DNA of 64,000 bases from Candidatus Villigracilis proximus (GTDB taxonomy: Bacteria; Chloroflexota; Anaerolineae; Anaerolineales; Villigracilaceae), in contig JADKBB010000005.1 in the NCBI GenBank assembly GCA_016715195.1, forward strand, positions 62,001 through 126,000, read 5' to 3'. This document shows positions 7,153 to 16,456 of the stretch, one piece after another. Made by a program: the position numbers and the translations under genes. Position 1 is the stretch's first letter; every line of letters begins with the position of its first letter. The notes beneath the pieces were generated by a model, which was not told the DNA's origin, did no database searches, and was given only the letters and a program-made list of their open reading frames with translations.

Positions 7153-9396
7153 TCATCGCGGGTTTCTGTCCCATAGTTTAACAACTGCCCAAACAGCGTA
7201 ATCATATGGAGACGGGTCTAGTGATTCCACTTCGAGCCTGAATTGGTATACACCTTTTTGGATGCTAACTTGTTTAATGGTGTTTATCGGCTTGTCTCCA
7301 AACTTGTAAAACTCCTCAAGCATCAACCTGTCGTTGATGTATATCCTGAATACAGCGCCTTCTGTCGATTCAATAAAAATATCCTTGTATCCAGCTTGTA
7401 GTTCCAAATATCCGTTGGGCGCGGACTGGTCAATGCTGACCTTTTCGTAGTTGCCGAATACTTTGAAGTAATCAAAATATGGATAGGTCAATAGCACCCG
7501 TTTTTGAATGTTTCCGTTCATTAAGGTTACATTTGGTTCCCAGCCTACATAATTATTCTCGCTTTTGGCCATATAGGTTTCCGGGTCAGGAGAGACTGGC
7601 TCGAAAAAAAATGTCAGATCGTTTTCGAATTCGCCATCGCTGTTCTTTGTGTAATTGAACCAATACGCTTCGTCCGCGTGGTCAATAAAATCATAAAGCA
7701 ATACCGGTACAGGTGTGTTGGTGGGGCTTGGTGTGGAAGTTGGTGTTATGGTCGGAGATGGGGTTCTTGATGGAGTGGGGATTTTTGTGGGTGTAATATT
7801 TTGCGGAATAATAAAAGTAAAGACCAGCCAGGCCAGTGTGAGCGCGGCCGTCATCACAACTGCTGTGCCGCATCCCCAGGATACATATTTTTTACAGCCG
7901 GAAGCATCACCTTTCAAAGGCGCGATAATTCCGTTCAGCGTGTTGATGTTATGCTGCGTGAGTGCCTGCCCGGCTTTATCTCCAATGACTTGCCGAATAT
8001 TCAGAGCTTGTGACAAAAGAGTTTTTGCTTCACTGGTGTATCCTAGATATAAGGCACGGCTTCCCAGTTGGTGAAGTGCCCATGCTTGCACTTGGCTGTC
8101 GTTCAATGCTTTTGCAGCAGTGAGGATCAAATTTAAAATATCAGACCATGTTTGCCAGCGTTTGTAAAGAATCATGAACTTCTCAAGCGCACGGCCAAGT
8201 TGGATCACTTCGCGCCATTTCTTTCTTTCACCGGCATTCTTGATCGTGTGGATTAAGAGCCCGCTCGATTCTTCCACTAAAGCTGAAGCTGGCTGCTGAC
8301 CTAGCCAATTAATCGCGTAGTTTAGCAGGACATCCTGCCAGGAGGTAATTTCCCACGCACTGGTAATTGAGGACACAAGCGCATCGTTTATGCTGTAGCG
8401 TGGACTGTGTGACTGGACAAGCCCGAGCTTGATCAGCTTTTGTAGATTCTCCTGTTCTTTTCCACTCTTGAGAATCCCCGTTACATGTTGCAACGGAACG
8501 ATATTTCCGCCGGCCGCTGCCAGCAGCGCGAGGATTTGTTTCTCCGAGTCGCTCAGGTTTGCCATGCCCATGTAGACCATGGACCTGTTTTCTTCCCTTT
8601 CGTTCTTTACTTCATTGAGGAGGTGTTCGATTGGCTTTCCGCTGTCTCTGGCGAGTGAGGCGGCTTGTAAAATCTGAAGCGGATTTCCCTGTAGTACAGA
8701 GCAAATTGCAGCAGCAGCCGCCTTTTCCTGCTCATTCAATGCACGGGATAACTCCTTCTCAAAAAGTTTGAAAGCCTCACTTTCTGGCAGCCCGCGCAAT
8801 GGAACAATCTCACCTTCGCCCCACAGGCTGCGCTCGATGGAGGAAAAGATAAAAAGGGAATTGGGTGCTGCGTTCAAAATGGAGGCGGCTTCGTCCCGCC
8901 CGATTTGCAGATCGTCCAGAAATATAAGAGCCTTTATGCTTTGCAGTTCGCGAAGGATTTCTGTTGTTGAAGGTTTGTAGGATGCGCCGCTATCAAAAAA
9001 GGAATCGAACAAGGCCTGGAGTAGATCTTCATATCCAAGCCCGGATGCGTTGAGATAAATCGTACCGCTTGTAAAATTACTTGTGTCGAGTGTGTGGGTC
9101 AGGTGACGAATAAAAGACGTCTTCCCGATACCGTCCTGTCCCCAAATGGAAACGGGACTGGAAAACTGTGTCGCCTTTTTGATGGCTTCAAATTCGTATT
9201 CACGGTCAATCAGGGATGGGAAGTCGCGCGGCTTTATTGTCACTGGTGCGGTGCGCGCTGAATATTTTGGCTTATCAGAGGGCTTGATGATGTTAACGAT
9301 ACCGCCATTAACATCCCCGATCTTGACGACATAATTATCGTTTCCGAACACCATTACGCTGTCTGTTACATTACCGCCGATGGATACATTTGCCAC
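7153..9396 (-). CDS. Membrane-anchored STAND (NB-ARC-like) NTPase with outside sensor domain
   Basis: 747 residues. Residues 1-37 are Gly/Asn-rich short strands (SIGGNVTDS, IGDVNGGIVN). The NTPase has Walker A GQDGIGKT (86-93), Walker B ALIFLDD (156-162), an LRGLPESEAFKLF segment as in NB-ARC proteins and GNPLQI, followed by a winged-helix-like part (about 280-350) and TPR-like helices (about 390-480). A single membrane helix lies near 505-527. Then comes a Thr/Pro/Ser linker and a C-terminal beta-rich domain of about 180 residues ending VWAVVKLWDRNPR, which resembles PA14-type sensors. Such ATPases act as signalling switches that oligomerise on ligand binding; ligand and output are unknown. 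It has its own promoter and terminator. Confidence 0.82.
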   Translation of the reverse strand: MANVSIGGNVTDSVMVFGNDNYVVKIGDVNGGIVNIIKPSDKPKYSARTAPVTIKPRDFPSLIDREYEFEAIKKATQFSSPVSIWGQDGIGKTSFIRHLTHTLDTSNFTSGTIYLNASGLGYEDLLQALFDSFFDSGASYKPSTTEILRELQSIKALIFLDDLQIGRDEAASILNAAPNSLFIFSSIERSLWGEGEIVPLRGLPESEAFKLFEKELSRALNEQEKAAAAAICSVLQGNPLQILQAASLARDSGKPIEHLLNEVKNEREENRSMVYMGMANLSDSEKQILALLAAAGGNIVPLQHVTGILKSGKEQENLQKLIKLGLVQSHSPRYSINDALVSSITSAWEITSWQDVLLNYAINWLGQQPASALVEESSGLLIHTIKNAGERKKWREVIQLGRALEKFMILYKRWQTWSDILNLILTAAKALNDSQVQAWALHQLGSRALYLGYTSEAKTLLSQALNIRQVIGDKAGQALTQHNINTLNGIIAPLKGDASGCKKYVSWGCGTAVVMTAALTLAWLVFTFIIPQNITPTKIPTPSRTPSPTITPTSTPSPTNTPVPVLLYDFIDHADEAYWFNYTKNSDGEFENDLTFFFEPVSPDPETYMAKSENNYVGWEPNVTLMNGNIQKRVLLTYPYFDYFKVFGNYEKVSIDQSAPNGYLELQAGYKDIFIESTEGAVFRIYINDRLMLEEFYKFGDKPINTIKQVSIQKGVYQFRLEVESLDPSPYDYAVWAVVKLWDRNPR

Positions 9397-9490
9397 ATTG
9401 ACCTCTTGCTCTGAGTATTCTTGTTTATAAAAATAAGCCTGCTACTGTAAGTTGACCAATTTCCCCGTTCAACAATCATTGTGATGAATT

Positions 9491-9520
9491 ATTATATGGT
9501 TTCCTAGCGTGGTTTGTCAA
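9491..9520 (-). promoter_or_regulatory. Consensus promoter of the STAND NTPase gene
   Basis: On the minus strand TTGACA (9515-9520), 18-base spacer and TATAAT (9491-9496). The leader to the ATG at 9396 is about 90 bases. Confidence 0.7.
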
Positions 9521-9523
9521 TAA

Positions 9524-9559
9524 AAAATTCCCAGCGTGTTTTTTTACGCTGGGAATTTT
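9524..9559 (-). terminator. Intrinsic terminator of the LmbE-family gene
   Basis: Perfect 14-pair stem (9524-9537 with 9546-9559), eight-base loop, with a T-run on the minus strand. Separates the LmbE gene from the next promoter. Confidence 0.85.
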
Positions 9560-9572
9560 CAAATAGGAATAT

Positions 9573-10169
9573 TTACTTTTCGAATGTGCCCACGATCCTC
9601 AAAATATCGAACCCCTCTGCAAATGGACATTGCGCCAGTGCGCCGTGACGCACCATAATGGAACGTGTCAACTCGTTGTTGAAGTAATATCGGTCGCGGT
9701 AGGTTTCGTACTCTGCCAATGCTTCGATCTTCTTGTTCACATCCTCTTCGGTTACTTGTGCGAGAAAATTCGGAAAGAATCCATACGAAGAGCGGACTAC
9801 GTCAAATCCCAGCACGGTGATGCCGCGAAACGCGCGCAGAGCTTCATCGGTCATGGTGTTGTGATCCTGATGCACATCCTGCTTGCTGTGAGTGAAGATC
9901 AGGTCAGGTTGAAATTCTTTGCGGAGCTTTAGAAAATACTCCAAAATTTCCTGCCGTGAGTCTGGAAAGACGCGGGTTTGAAAGGTTCCAAACACCACCT
10001 TTTCTTCCGGCACGCCCAGTATTTTCATCGAGCGTATATGCTCATTCCTGACTTGTTTTAGATCCGGATTTTTTTGATTGTCCGAAAGCGTGACGCATAA
10101 CACATCCGTTTCTTTCACGATGTGATGTAACAACGCACCGCATCCCAGCTCAATATCATCAGGAACCAC
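9573..10169 (-). pseudogene. PIG-L/LmbE-family deacetylase lacking its N-terminus
   Basis: Zinc-dependent N-acetylglucosaminyl deacetylase family by the motifs PDDIELGCGALL, THSKQDVHQDHN and the C-terminal AQCPFAEGFDIL. Complete members start with an approximately 12-residue strand followed by (A/P)HPDD, whose His binds zinc. Here the frame enters directly at V-PDD from a GTG at 10169 with no strand and no His. Upstream in this frame there is only unrelated sequence, and the previous reading frame (a methyltransferase) runs into it. A deletion joining the two genes is the simplest reading, either real or an assembly fault. As written the enzyme lacks a metal ligand and is probably inactive. 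Confidence 0.72.
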
Positions 10170-10902
10170 TTCTTTGCCACGGCTTCGATCTTGCCGATCA
10201 GGGCTTCGTATTCATCCGGCCCGTTGAACATGGAAGTCCACAGTTTGCGGTCTTCACCTAATGAAGCGCGGACATAGTCAATGAACGGCGCAACTTCAGG
10301 GAAGGTGAGGTGATTCTCGAATTTATGCAATTCGGTTTTGGCGAAGATCTTGCTGATGGTGTTGAAGATGTCACCTTTGAAGCGTGAGGAACCGGGCATG
10401 GGCGGAATGGCCGCGCCGGTGGCTTCCTTGATGATGTCGTAGAACATTTGCTTGTTTTCAGGCAATGGCCCGGAGACAAAAAGCCGTCCGCCAGAGTTCA
10501 TACCCGATGAGCCTCACCAAATGTAAAGTCCAGGTCTGAGGCGTAATAGATGGCGAAGGCGCTTGTGCAAAGGTCAAATGTATTGTCTTCAAATTTGAAG
10601 GGCTGATTAAAATCCAAGAATTGAAAATCGATATTCGCGCCGACTTTCTTGTTTTTCTCGCGTGCCTTGTCGAGCAGTTCTTCAGAAAAATCTCCGCCGG
10701 TGATCTTTGCTTCGCCTTTGGTGTATTCGTTAAAAAGAAAGGATAGTTTTCCTGCACCGCAGCCCACATCGAGAATTTTCATTCCGGCTTGAGGCTTGAG
10801 CAGTTCATTTGTCCACACGTCAATATTGGCGGAGCCATATTTTTCGTGAATATCGATGCGCATGAGCAGGTCTTTGCTGGGTTCCTGATAATCAATTTTC
10901 AT
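10115..10902 (-). pseudogene. SAM-dependent class I methyltransferase, frameshifted and truncated
   Basis: Starts at ATG 10902 (MKIDYQEPSKDLL, good AAGGAGAG site). Motif I ILDVGCGAGKLSF, then GGDFSEELLDKAREKN and FDLCTSAFAIYYA mark a Rossmann-fold methyltransferase. The first frame stops at 10498 after FGEAHRV. The sequence continues in another frame from 10501 as NSGGRLFVSGPLPENK, exactly the next conserved segment, so one gene is split by a frame change. The ATGA overlap at this point imitates translational coupling, but the break is inside the fold. The C-terminal end is fused out of frame to the LmbE gene near 10170. Substrate unknown. Confidence 0.75.
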
Positions 10903-10930
10903 TTGTCTCTCCTTGAAAGTAATAAAAGGA

Positions 10931-11347
10931 TTATACCAAAAGCGCTTCAAAATTCAATTGCTGAATTTTGAAGCCGCTAACGCCTGTTTTCCTGACGCCA
11001 ATAGCGAATCCCTTTCCTGCGAACGGCTCATCTTTATAGCGCGGAATGATGTGCAGATGTGCGTGGAAGATATGCTGTCCGCCGACTGCGCCGCAGTTCC
11101 AGCCCAGGTTGTATCCATCGGGTTGGTGGGTTTCATCCAGTAATTTTTTTGCTTGATGAATCATGCTGTGGGTGGCACTCCACTCTTCAGGGGTGAGGTC
11201 GAAAGCCGTTTCACGATGTGCGCGCGGAATGATCAACCCCGAGCCGATTAATATGGTGTTTTCACGGCGCAAAAATATACAAAGGTCATTCTCAAGGATC
11301 ACTTCGTTACGGTCGATCTGGTTTTCGCAAAAAGGGCAGTCATTCAT
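10931..11347 (-). CDS. HIT-family hydrolase/nucleotidyltransferase-like protein
   Basis: 138 residues from ATG 11347, which has AAGGAGA eight bases upstream; an in-frame start eight codons earlier lacks this. HAHLHIIPR is the histidine-triad motif (nucleophilic middle His) and the N-terminal CPFC pair is typical of zinc-binding HIT proteins. Such proteins hydrolyse or transfer from nucleoside monophosphate derivatives. The last 15 residues are encoded by an inverted repeat that doubles as a terminator-like hairpin. Confidence 0.88.
   Translation of the reverse strand: MNDCPFCENQIDRNEVILENDLCIFLRRENTILIGSGLIIPRAHRETAFDLTPEEWSATHSMIHQAKKLLDETHQPDGYNLGWNCGAVGGQHIFHAHLHIIPRYKDEPFAGKGFAIGVRKTGVSGFKIQQLNFEALLV
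10945..10973 (-). terminator. Hairpin overlapping the 3' end of the HIT gene
   Basis: Perfect 12-pair stem (10945-10956 with 10962-10973), five-base loop, followed on the minus strand by CGCTTTTGG and a T-rich stretch. The coding frame reads through it to the stop at 10931. Confidence 0.5.
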
Positions 11348-11397
11348 TTTTATTTCTCCTTGAAATCTCATGATAGAATTCGCGCACTGGAGTCACT

Positions 11398-12667
11398 ATG
11401 GCGAGCAAAATACAATCTGTAAAAGGCACAAGAGAATTTTATCCCGAAGAAATGGCTTTGCGTAATTTCATTTACGAAAAAGTTGGCGCAGCCGCGCGTT
11501 CTTTCGGCTATCAAGAATGGGACGCGCCCTTCATTGAATCAATCGATCTTTATGCGGCGAAATCCGGCGAAGAACTTGTCAAGCAATCGTTCACTTTCAC
11601 CGATCGCGGCGGAGATTTTGTCACATTGCGCCCTGAGCTCACGCCGAGTCTGGCGCGTATGATCGCGGCCAAACAGGGCGAGTTGACCTTTCCTGTGCGC
11701 TGGTGGTCGTTTGGTCCGTTCTGGCGTTATGAGCAGCCCCAAAAGGGACGCACCCGCGAATTCTTCCAGTGGAATATTGACATGCTCGGAGTCAGCTCGC
11801 CGGAAGCGGATGCGGAATTAATAGCGGTCGGTGCCACATTCCTGCGCTCGGTCGGACTTAATCCCGAGCAGGCTACCATTTATGTGAATAATCGGCGGCT
11901 GATGGATTCTGAATTCGATGCATTAGGTATCGCTGTCGAAAAGCGCATGGATGTTTCCAATTTGGTAGATCGCCGCTCCAAGATGGAACCCGCCAAATGG
12001 GACACATATGCGCTTGAACTTGGCTTGAATCAAACTCAACTCGATGGTTTGAAAAATATCCTCGGTAATTTTGACCTGTGGAAAAACAGTGACGAACTTG
12101 TGCGTTTATTTGCCGCACTCGAAGCCCTGGGTGTCAAAGACTATGTCAAGTTTGATCCCAACATCATGCGCGGACTTTTGTATTACACCGGCACGGTCTT
12201 TGAAGCCTTTGATACCAGCGGTTCTGTCAAACGCGCCATCCTCGGCGGCGGACGGTACGATAATCTGCTTGCAGATGTCGGTGGACAGCCTCCCTCTGGC
12301 GTTGGTTTTGCCATGGGCGATGTGGTGATGGGAATTGTCCTGAGAGAAAGAGGACTATTACCTGAATTTATTCCCAGCCCCGCGCCTGTACTTGTTACGA
12401 TCTTTGACGAGAGTCTTTTGCGCGAATCTTATGCTTTGGCAGCTGAGTTGCGTGCTGCCGGTTTGAAAGGTTTTGTGCTATCCCGAACCTGCCAAACTGC
12501 AAAAGCAATTCAAATTTGCAGATAAGATGAAAGTCAGCGTGGTGGTCACTGTCGGGCCGGATGAGGCGGCGAATGCTCAGGTGGCGGTGAAAAATTTGAT
12601 TAATGGCGAGCAGGTTACAGTTAAGCGCGAAGCGGCGGCTGAAGTCATCCGCAAAATTATTGGGTGA
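11398..12667 (+). pseudogene. hisS: Histidyl-tRNA synthetase, one frameshift
   Basis: Class II aminoacyl-tRNA synthetase charging tRNA-His. Motif 2 (RYEQPQKGRTREFFQWNIDMLG), the histidine A motif region (LLYYTGTVFEAFD) and motif 3 (GGGRYDNLL, GVGFAMGDVV) are present. The first frame stops at 12525 after unrelated residues. The anticodon-binding domain continues in the next frame as CYPEPAKLQKQFKFADKM to the stop at 12667. Removing one A in the AAA run at about 12464-12467 would restore LKVLCYPEP. The gene is essential, so a base-calling error is more likely than a true pseudogene. A tRNA-His gene follows 520 bases later. Confidence 0.9.
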
Positions 12668-12671
12668 GTCT

Positions 12672-13136
12672 ATGTCTGTTGAATTGCGTCCTGTTACTGC
12701 TGAAAATTGGGAGGCGTTGATTAAACTGCAAGTTCGCGAAGATCAGCGTGGATTTGTAGCCTCCAACGTCTACTCAATTGCTGAAGCACAATTTGGTTTT
12801 GAAGATGAAGGCCATTGGGATTTTTATCCTTTTGGTGTTTATGCAGATGGAGAGCCGGTTGGCTTCCTCATGTATTGTTTGAATTTTGCACATTCCCGTT
12901 TTCAGGGATTTGTTATACGTTTAATGGTGGATGAACGTTTTCAAGGCAAAGGTTACGGGCGGGCGGCGATGGAGCAGGCGCTTGAAATATTGCGCGCCGA
13001 TGAGCGAATTCTTCAGGTGGGGATTAGCTACGAGCCGCATAATAAGGCCGCCCAGGCTTTGTATGCCAGTTTGGGGTTTGTTGAACCGGGTGAATTGATG
13101 GACGGCGAGACTTTGGCAATTTTGAAATTGCGCTAA
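12672..13136 (+). CDS. GNAT-family N-acetyltransferase
   Basis: 154 residues from ATG 12672, four bases after the hisS stop. The acetyl-CoA loop is RFQGKGYGRAAM, after the IRLMVDE strand, and the C-terminal NKAAQALYASLGFVEPGEL segment is typical of the fold. The N-terminal part (GFVASNVYSIAEAQF) is like polyamine acetyltransferases of the BltD/PaiA kind, which suggests but does not prove diamine or polyamine substrates. Confidence 0.88.
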   Translation: MSVELRPVTAENWEALIKLQVREDQRGFVASNVYSIAEAQFGFEDEGHWDFYPFGVYADGEPVGFLMYCLNFAHSRFQGFVIRLMVDERFQGKGYGRAAMEQALEILRADERILQVGISYEPHNKAAQALYASLGFVEPGELMDGETLAILKLR

Positions 13137-13142
13137 GGTTTC

Positions 13143-13172
13143 TTGAACAAAAAAATCATTCTATGATAAAAT
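13143..13172 (+). promoter_or_regulatory. Promoter of the tRNA-His gene
   Basis: TTGAAC (13143-13148), 18-base A-rich spacer, TAAAAT (13167-13172); predicted start a few bases before the tRNA 5' end. Confidence 0.55.
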
Positions 13173-13184
13173 ACTGCTCGCTAT

Positions 13185-13260
13185 GGAGCCTGTAGCTCAA
13201 CGGCAGAGCGCTACACTGTGGCTGTAGATGTTGAGGGTTCGAAACCCTTCAGGCTCCCCA
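13185..13260 (+). tRNA. tRNA-His (GTG anticodon)
   Basis: Cloverleaf with acceptor GAGCCTG/CAGGCTC, D arm with GCTCAACGGCAGAGC, anticodon stem CTACA/TGTAG with loop CTGTGGC (anticodon GTG), and T arm GAGGGTTCGAAACCCTT. The encoded extra G at -1 (13185) faces C73 (13257), the identity pair recognised by HisRS, and CCA is encoded (13258-13260). Lies just downstream of hisS. Confidence 0.96.
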
Positions 13261-13266
13261 ATCCCC

Positions 13267-13298
13267 AGACCCTAAAGGCTTCAAAACCTTTAGGGTCT
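13267..13298 (+). terminator. Palindrome after tRNA-His
   Basis: Perfect 12-pair stem of AGACCCTAAAGG with CCTTTAGGGTCT and an eight-base loop. The T-tail is poor. The sequence looks like a member of a short palindromic repeat family and may double as the tRNA terminator. Confidence 0.6.
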
Positions 13299-13318
13299 TA
13301 TGGTAGTAAAATAAAAAT

Positions 13319-14743
13319 ATGCCTAAAACCATCAATGTTCTTTTCCTTGCAGCGGAAGCTGAGCCTTTTATCAAAGTGGGGGGATTAGGCGATGTGGCTG
13401 GTTCTCTCCCTCGCGCATTGCGCGCCCTTTCCAATGAAGATATAAAACTCGATGTGCGGCTTGTTTTGCCGTATCACCCCGCTGTAAAAGCGGATAACCT
13501 CAAGCCGTTAGGGATGTTTTCGCTTGTGCGCGGCGCGGCCGAGATTCAAGTGGAAGCATTTGAAACCGTGCTGCATGGTATGCCGGTTTACTTTATCGGC
13601 GGAGAGCCGATCCGCGCGAATGGCTCGGTCTATTCGCTTGATGCGAACCTCGACGCAGAAAAATACGCTTTCTTCTCCTTTGCTGCGCTGGAGTTGACAA
13701 GACAGATCAACTGGGCACCTGATGTCATTCACGGCAATGATTGGCACACTGCTTTGAGTATGTACGCCTCGCTGACAAAACGCTGGGAGGAAGGTTCCCG
13801 TCACGTGGCATCTGTGCTTACGCTGCACAACCTTCCTTTTATGGGACCGAATGTTAGCGAGATCGTAGAGAGTTATGGGCTGAAACTCGCGCAGACAGAT
13901 TTGCCTGATTGGGCACGCGTCATGCCTCTGCCTTTGGGGCTTTGGGCATCTGATGCGATCGTGGCTGTCTCGCCGACCTATGGCAAGGAAATCCTCACAC
14001 AAGAATACGGCTGCGGACTGGATGAATTCCTGCGTTCTCGTGGCGAGTCTGTCAGCGGCATTTTAAATGGACTGGACACAGCTTCTTTTAATCCCGCAGA
14101 TGATACAGCTCTAGGTGTTAATTTTGATATCAACACTTTGGAAAAACGTGCCGCGAACAAAGGTCTGTTACAGGAAAGACTCGGTTTGCCGCGTGAGCCT
14201 GAAACACCTTTGCTGGCAATGGTTTCCCGCATGGATGTGCAAAAAGGTGTTGACCTTGTTTTCGCCGCGCTGAAGAACATGAAGAAATCCAATTGGCAGG
14301 CGATCATCCTGGGAACGGGCGATCCCAAATTGGAAGAAGCCGCCATGAAATTACAGGAACTGTTTCCTGAGCGGGTCAAAGTGGAAACTCGTTATGATGC
14401 CGGCCTCGCTCGTCAAATTTACGCAGGCTCAGATATGTTCTTGATGCCCTCACGCTACGAGCCCTGCGGACTTTCACAAATGATCTCCATGCGTTACGGC
14501 TGCGTTCCGATTGTCCGCGCAGCAGGCGGGTTGAACGATACAGTTATTCATAACAAGACCGGTTTCGTTTTTGAAAAAATTCATCATATGTCTTTAGTGG
14601 CAGCCATTAATTCCGCGTTCAAAGTATATGCAGAACGTGAACAATGGCAGGCCATTCAACGCGCAGGCATGGCTCAGGATCTTTCCTGGGAAAGCTCCGC
14701 GAAAAAATATCTCGAACTCTATCAATCCATTATCAAATCATGA
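13319..14743 (+). CDS. glgA: Glycogen synthase (ADP-glucose type, GT5)
   Basis: 474 residues, normal length. N-terminal KVGGLGDV loop for ADP-glucose, HGNDWHTAL, GILNGLDTASFNPADD, and the C-terminal YEPCGLSQMISMRYG with catalytic Glu. Builds alpha-1,4-glucan by adding glucose from ADP-glucose. The malQ start overlaps the stop as ATGA, so the two form a glycogen/maltodextrin operon. No ribosome site is visible before the ATG at 13319; a TAAAAT lies seven bases upstream, so a very short leader is possible. Confidence 0.95.
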   Translation: MPKTINVLFLAAEAEPFIKVGGLGDVAGSLPRALRALSNEDIKLDVRLVLPYHPAVKADNLKPLGMFSLVRGAAEIQVEAFETVLHGMPVYFIGGEPIRANGSVYSLDANLDAEKYAFFSFAALELTRQINWAPDVIHGNDWHTALSMYASLTKRWEEGSRHVASVLTLHNLPFMGPNVSEIVESYGLKLAQTDLPDWARVMPLPLGLWASDAIVAVSPTYGKEILTQEYGCGLDEFLRSRGESVSGILNGLDTASFNPADDTALGVNFDINTLEKRAANKGLLQERLGLPREPETPLLAMVSRMDVQKGVDLVFAALKNMKKSNWQAIILGTGDPKLEEAAMKLQELFPERVKVETRYDAGLARQIYAGSDMFLMPSRYEPCGLSQMISMRYGCVPIVRAAGGLNDTVIHNKTGFVFEKIHHMSLVAAINSAFKVYAEREQWQAIQRAGMAQDLSWESSAKKYLELYQSIIKS

Positions 14744-16301
14744 CCTTCAAACGCTCCTCTGGAATTCTCCTTCATCCCTCCAGCCTGCCAAGCCCCTATG
14801 GTATCGGTGACCTCGGCCCGCAGGCATTTCGTTTTGTAGACTGGCTCTCATCCACTGGCTGCAAACTCTGGCAGGTGCTTCCGCTTGGCCCCACCGGCTA
14901 TGGCGATTCGCCTTATCAATGTTTTTCCGCCTTCGCTGGGAATCCATATCTAATCAGCCTCGATGATCTTTTTGCTGATGGCTTATTGACTCAGGAAGAT
15001 TTAAACGGGATGAAAGACCTGCCCGCATCTCACGTGGACTTTGGCCTGCTCATTCCCCGCAAGCTTGATCTTTTACAAAAGGCATTTTCCACCTACCAAT
15101 CCCAGCCCGAACAGTTACGCCCGGCCTTTGATTATTTCTGCGCTGAAAACGCTTCCTGGCTTGATGATTACACTCTCTTCATGGCTCTCAAAGAATCCAA
15201 CGGCGGCGGCTCGTGGAGCGGATGGCCTGAACCATTGCGTTCCCGCAAGAAGACCGCTCTTCGCAAAGCACAAAGTGAACTTGCTGAAACGATCATGCGT
15301 TATGCGTTCTATCAATTTATCTTTTTCCGCCAGTGGAATAAATTGCGCGCCTATGCAAATGAACGCAGCATTCAGATCATTGGTGACCTTCCCATTTTTG
15401 TCGCCAACGACTCTGCAGATGTTTGGGCTCACCCTGAATTATTTTATGGATAAAGCCGGCAACCTGACCGTTGTGGCGGGCGTCCCGCCTGATGGTTTTT
15501 CCGCTACCGGACAGTTATGGGGTAATCCGCTCTACAATTGGGAAGTCCATAAAAAAGATGGCTACGCCTGGTGGTTGACCCGTGTGCGTTCCTCTTTGCA
15601 GATATTTGATATTTTGCGCTTTGACCATTTCCGTGGTTTCGCTGGTTATTATGAAATCCCAGCCGACCATAAGACTGCCGAATTTGGACGCTGGGTTACC
15701 GGTCCCGGCAAGGATTTATTCCGCGCCATTGATAAACACCTCGGCGACGGCTTGGTCACTCCCGGCACCGGACTGCCCTTTATCGCTGAAGACCTGGGTT
15801 TGGTCACGCCGGATGTGATCGAACTGCTTGAGGCTTTCAACCTGCCCGGAATGAAAGTACTGCAATTCGGATTCTCCGGGCCGGATAATCCCTTCCTGCC
15901 TCATAATTACGTTCCTAATTGCGTGGCCTATACCGGCACACATGACAATGACACCGCACGCGGTTGGTTTGCCGCGGCCGAACCACATGAGCGCGAATTC
16001 GCTCAACGTTATCTGCGCGTTGATGGAAGTGACTTTGCATGGGACCTGATCCGCGCGGTGTGGGGTCGTCGCTGATATTGCGATCACTCCCATGCAGGAT
16101 CTACTAAACTGCGGCGGAGAAGCCCGCATGAACTTCCCGAGTAAATTGGGTGGCAACTGGGAATGGAGAATGCGGGAGGAAGATATGAATGATGGTCTTG
16201 CCGGCGGATTACGTGAGTTGAACTGGTTGTACTTTGAGATAATAAAAAGACGCCCTCAAATGAGGCGTCTTTTTTATTTAAAAATAACCACAGATGAATA
16301 A
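14740..16301 (+). pseudogene. malQ: 4-alpha-glucanotransferase, two frame changes
   Basis: GH77 enzyme (short, about 500-residue type) that transfers alpha-1,4-glucan segments. The start MTFKRSSGILLHPSSLPSP overlaps glgA by four bases. First frame: GIGDLG, LPLGPTGYGDSPYQ, IIGDLPIFVANDSADVW, stopping at 15453. It then continues in the next frame as DKAGNLTVVAGVPPDGFS with the nucleophile region ILRFDHFRGFAGYYEIP and acid/base EDLG. A second break at about 16063 (GGGG for GGG would restore VWVVADIAITPM) moves the C-terminus NFPSKLGGNWEWRM into a third frame. That frame then reads through the terminator to 16301; the native stop is probably near 16240. Sequencing error is plausible at both sites. 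Confidence 0.85.
16244..16275 (+). terminator. Intrinsic terminator after malQ
   Basis: Stem AAAAAGACGCC with GGCGTCTTTTT, loop about nine bases, T-run. The malQ frame as written reads across it. Confidence 0.85.
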
Positions 16302-16340
16302 GATCAACACAGAAGGTAAAAGGATTCTTATCAAAATCAA
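16289..16340. repeat. ACCACAGATGAA/AACACAGA-type degenerate repeat and empty interval
   Basis: The stretch 16276-16456 has no gene. Its left part carries AACCACAGATGAA...CAACACAGAAGG, the kind of short degenerate intergenic repeat seen in multiple copies in many environmental genomes. A small CCAGC...GCTGG hairpin sits near 16352; nothing else is recognised. Confidence 0.4.
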
Positions 16341-16456
16341 TGTAATTTTATCCAGCCCCAAAAGCTGGCAAAGGTTTTATAGCGTTCCGTCCTAATTTTA
16401 AAACTGCAGGTTACTAGTCAAGAAAATCCCCATCTTTTTACCTGTGTTTACCGCAC

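Noticed and set aside
7691..8074. Open frames opposite and beside the STAND linker
   Set aside because: They are shadows of the Thr/Pro-rich linker codons, with no ribosome sites.
10498..10501. ATGA overlap as a genuine two-gene methyltransferase
   Set aside because: The break falls between two core elements of a single Rossmann fold, and the second part has no ribosome site of its own.
15041..15440. 5' part of the frame open from 15041 as a separate protein
   Set aside because: It is the shadow of the first malQ frame; only the part after about 15446 is coding.
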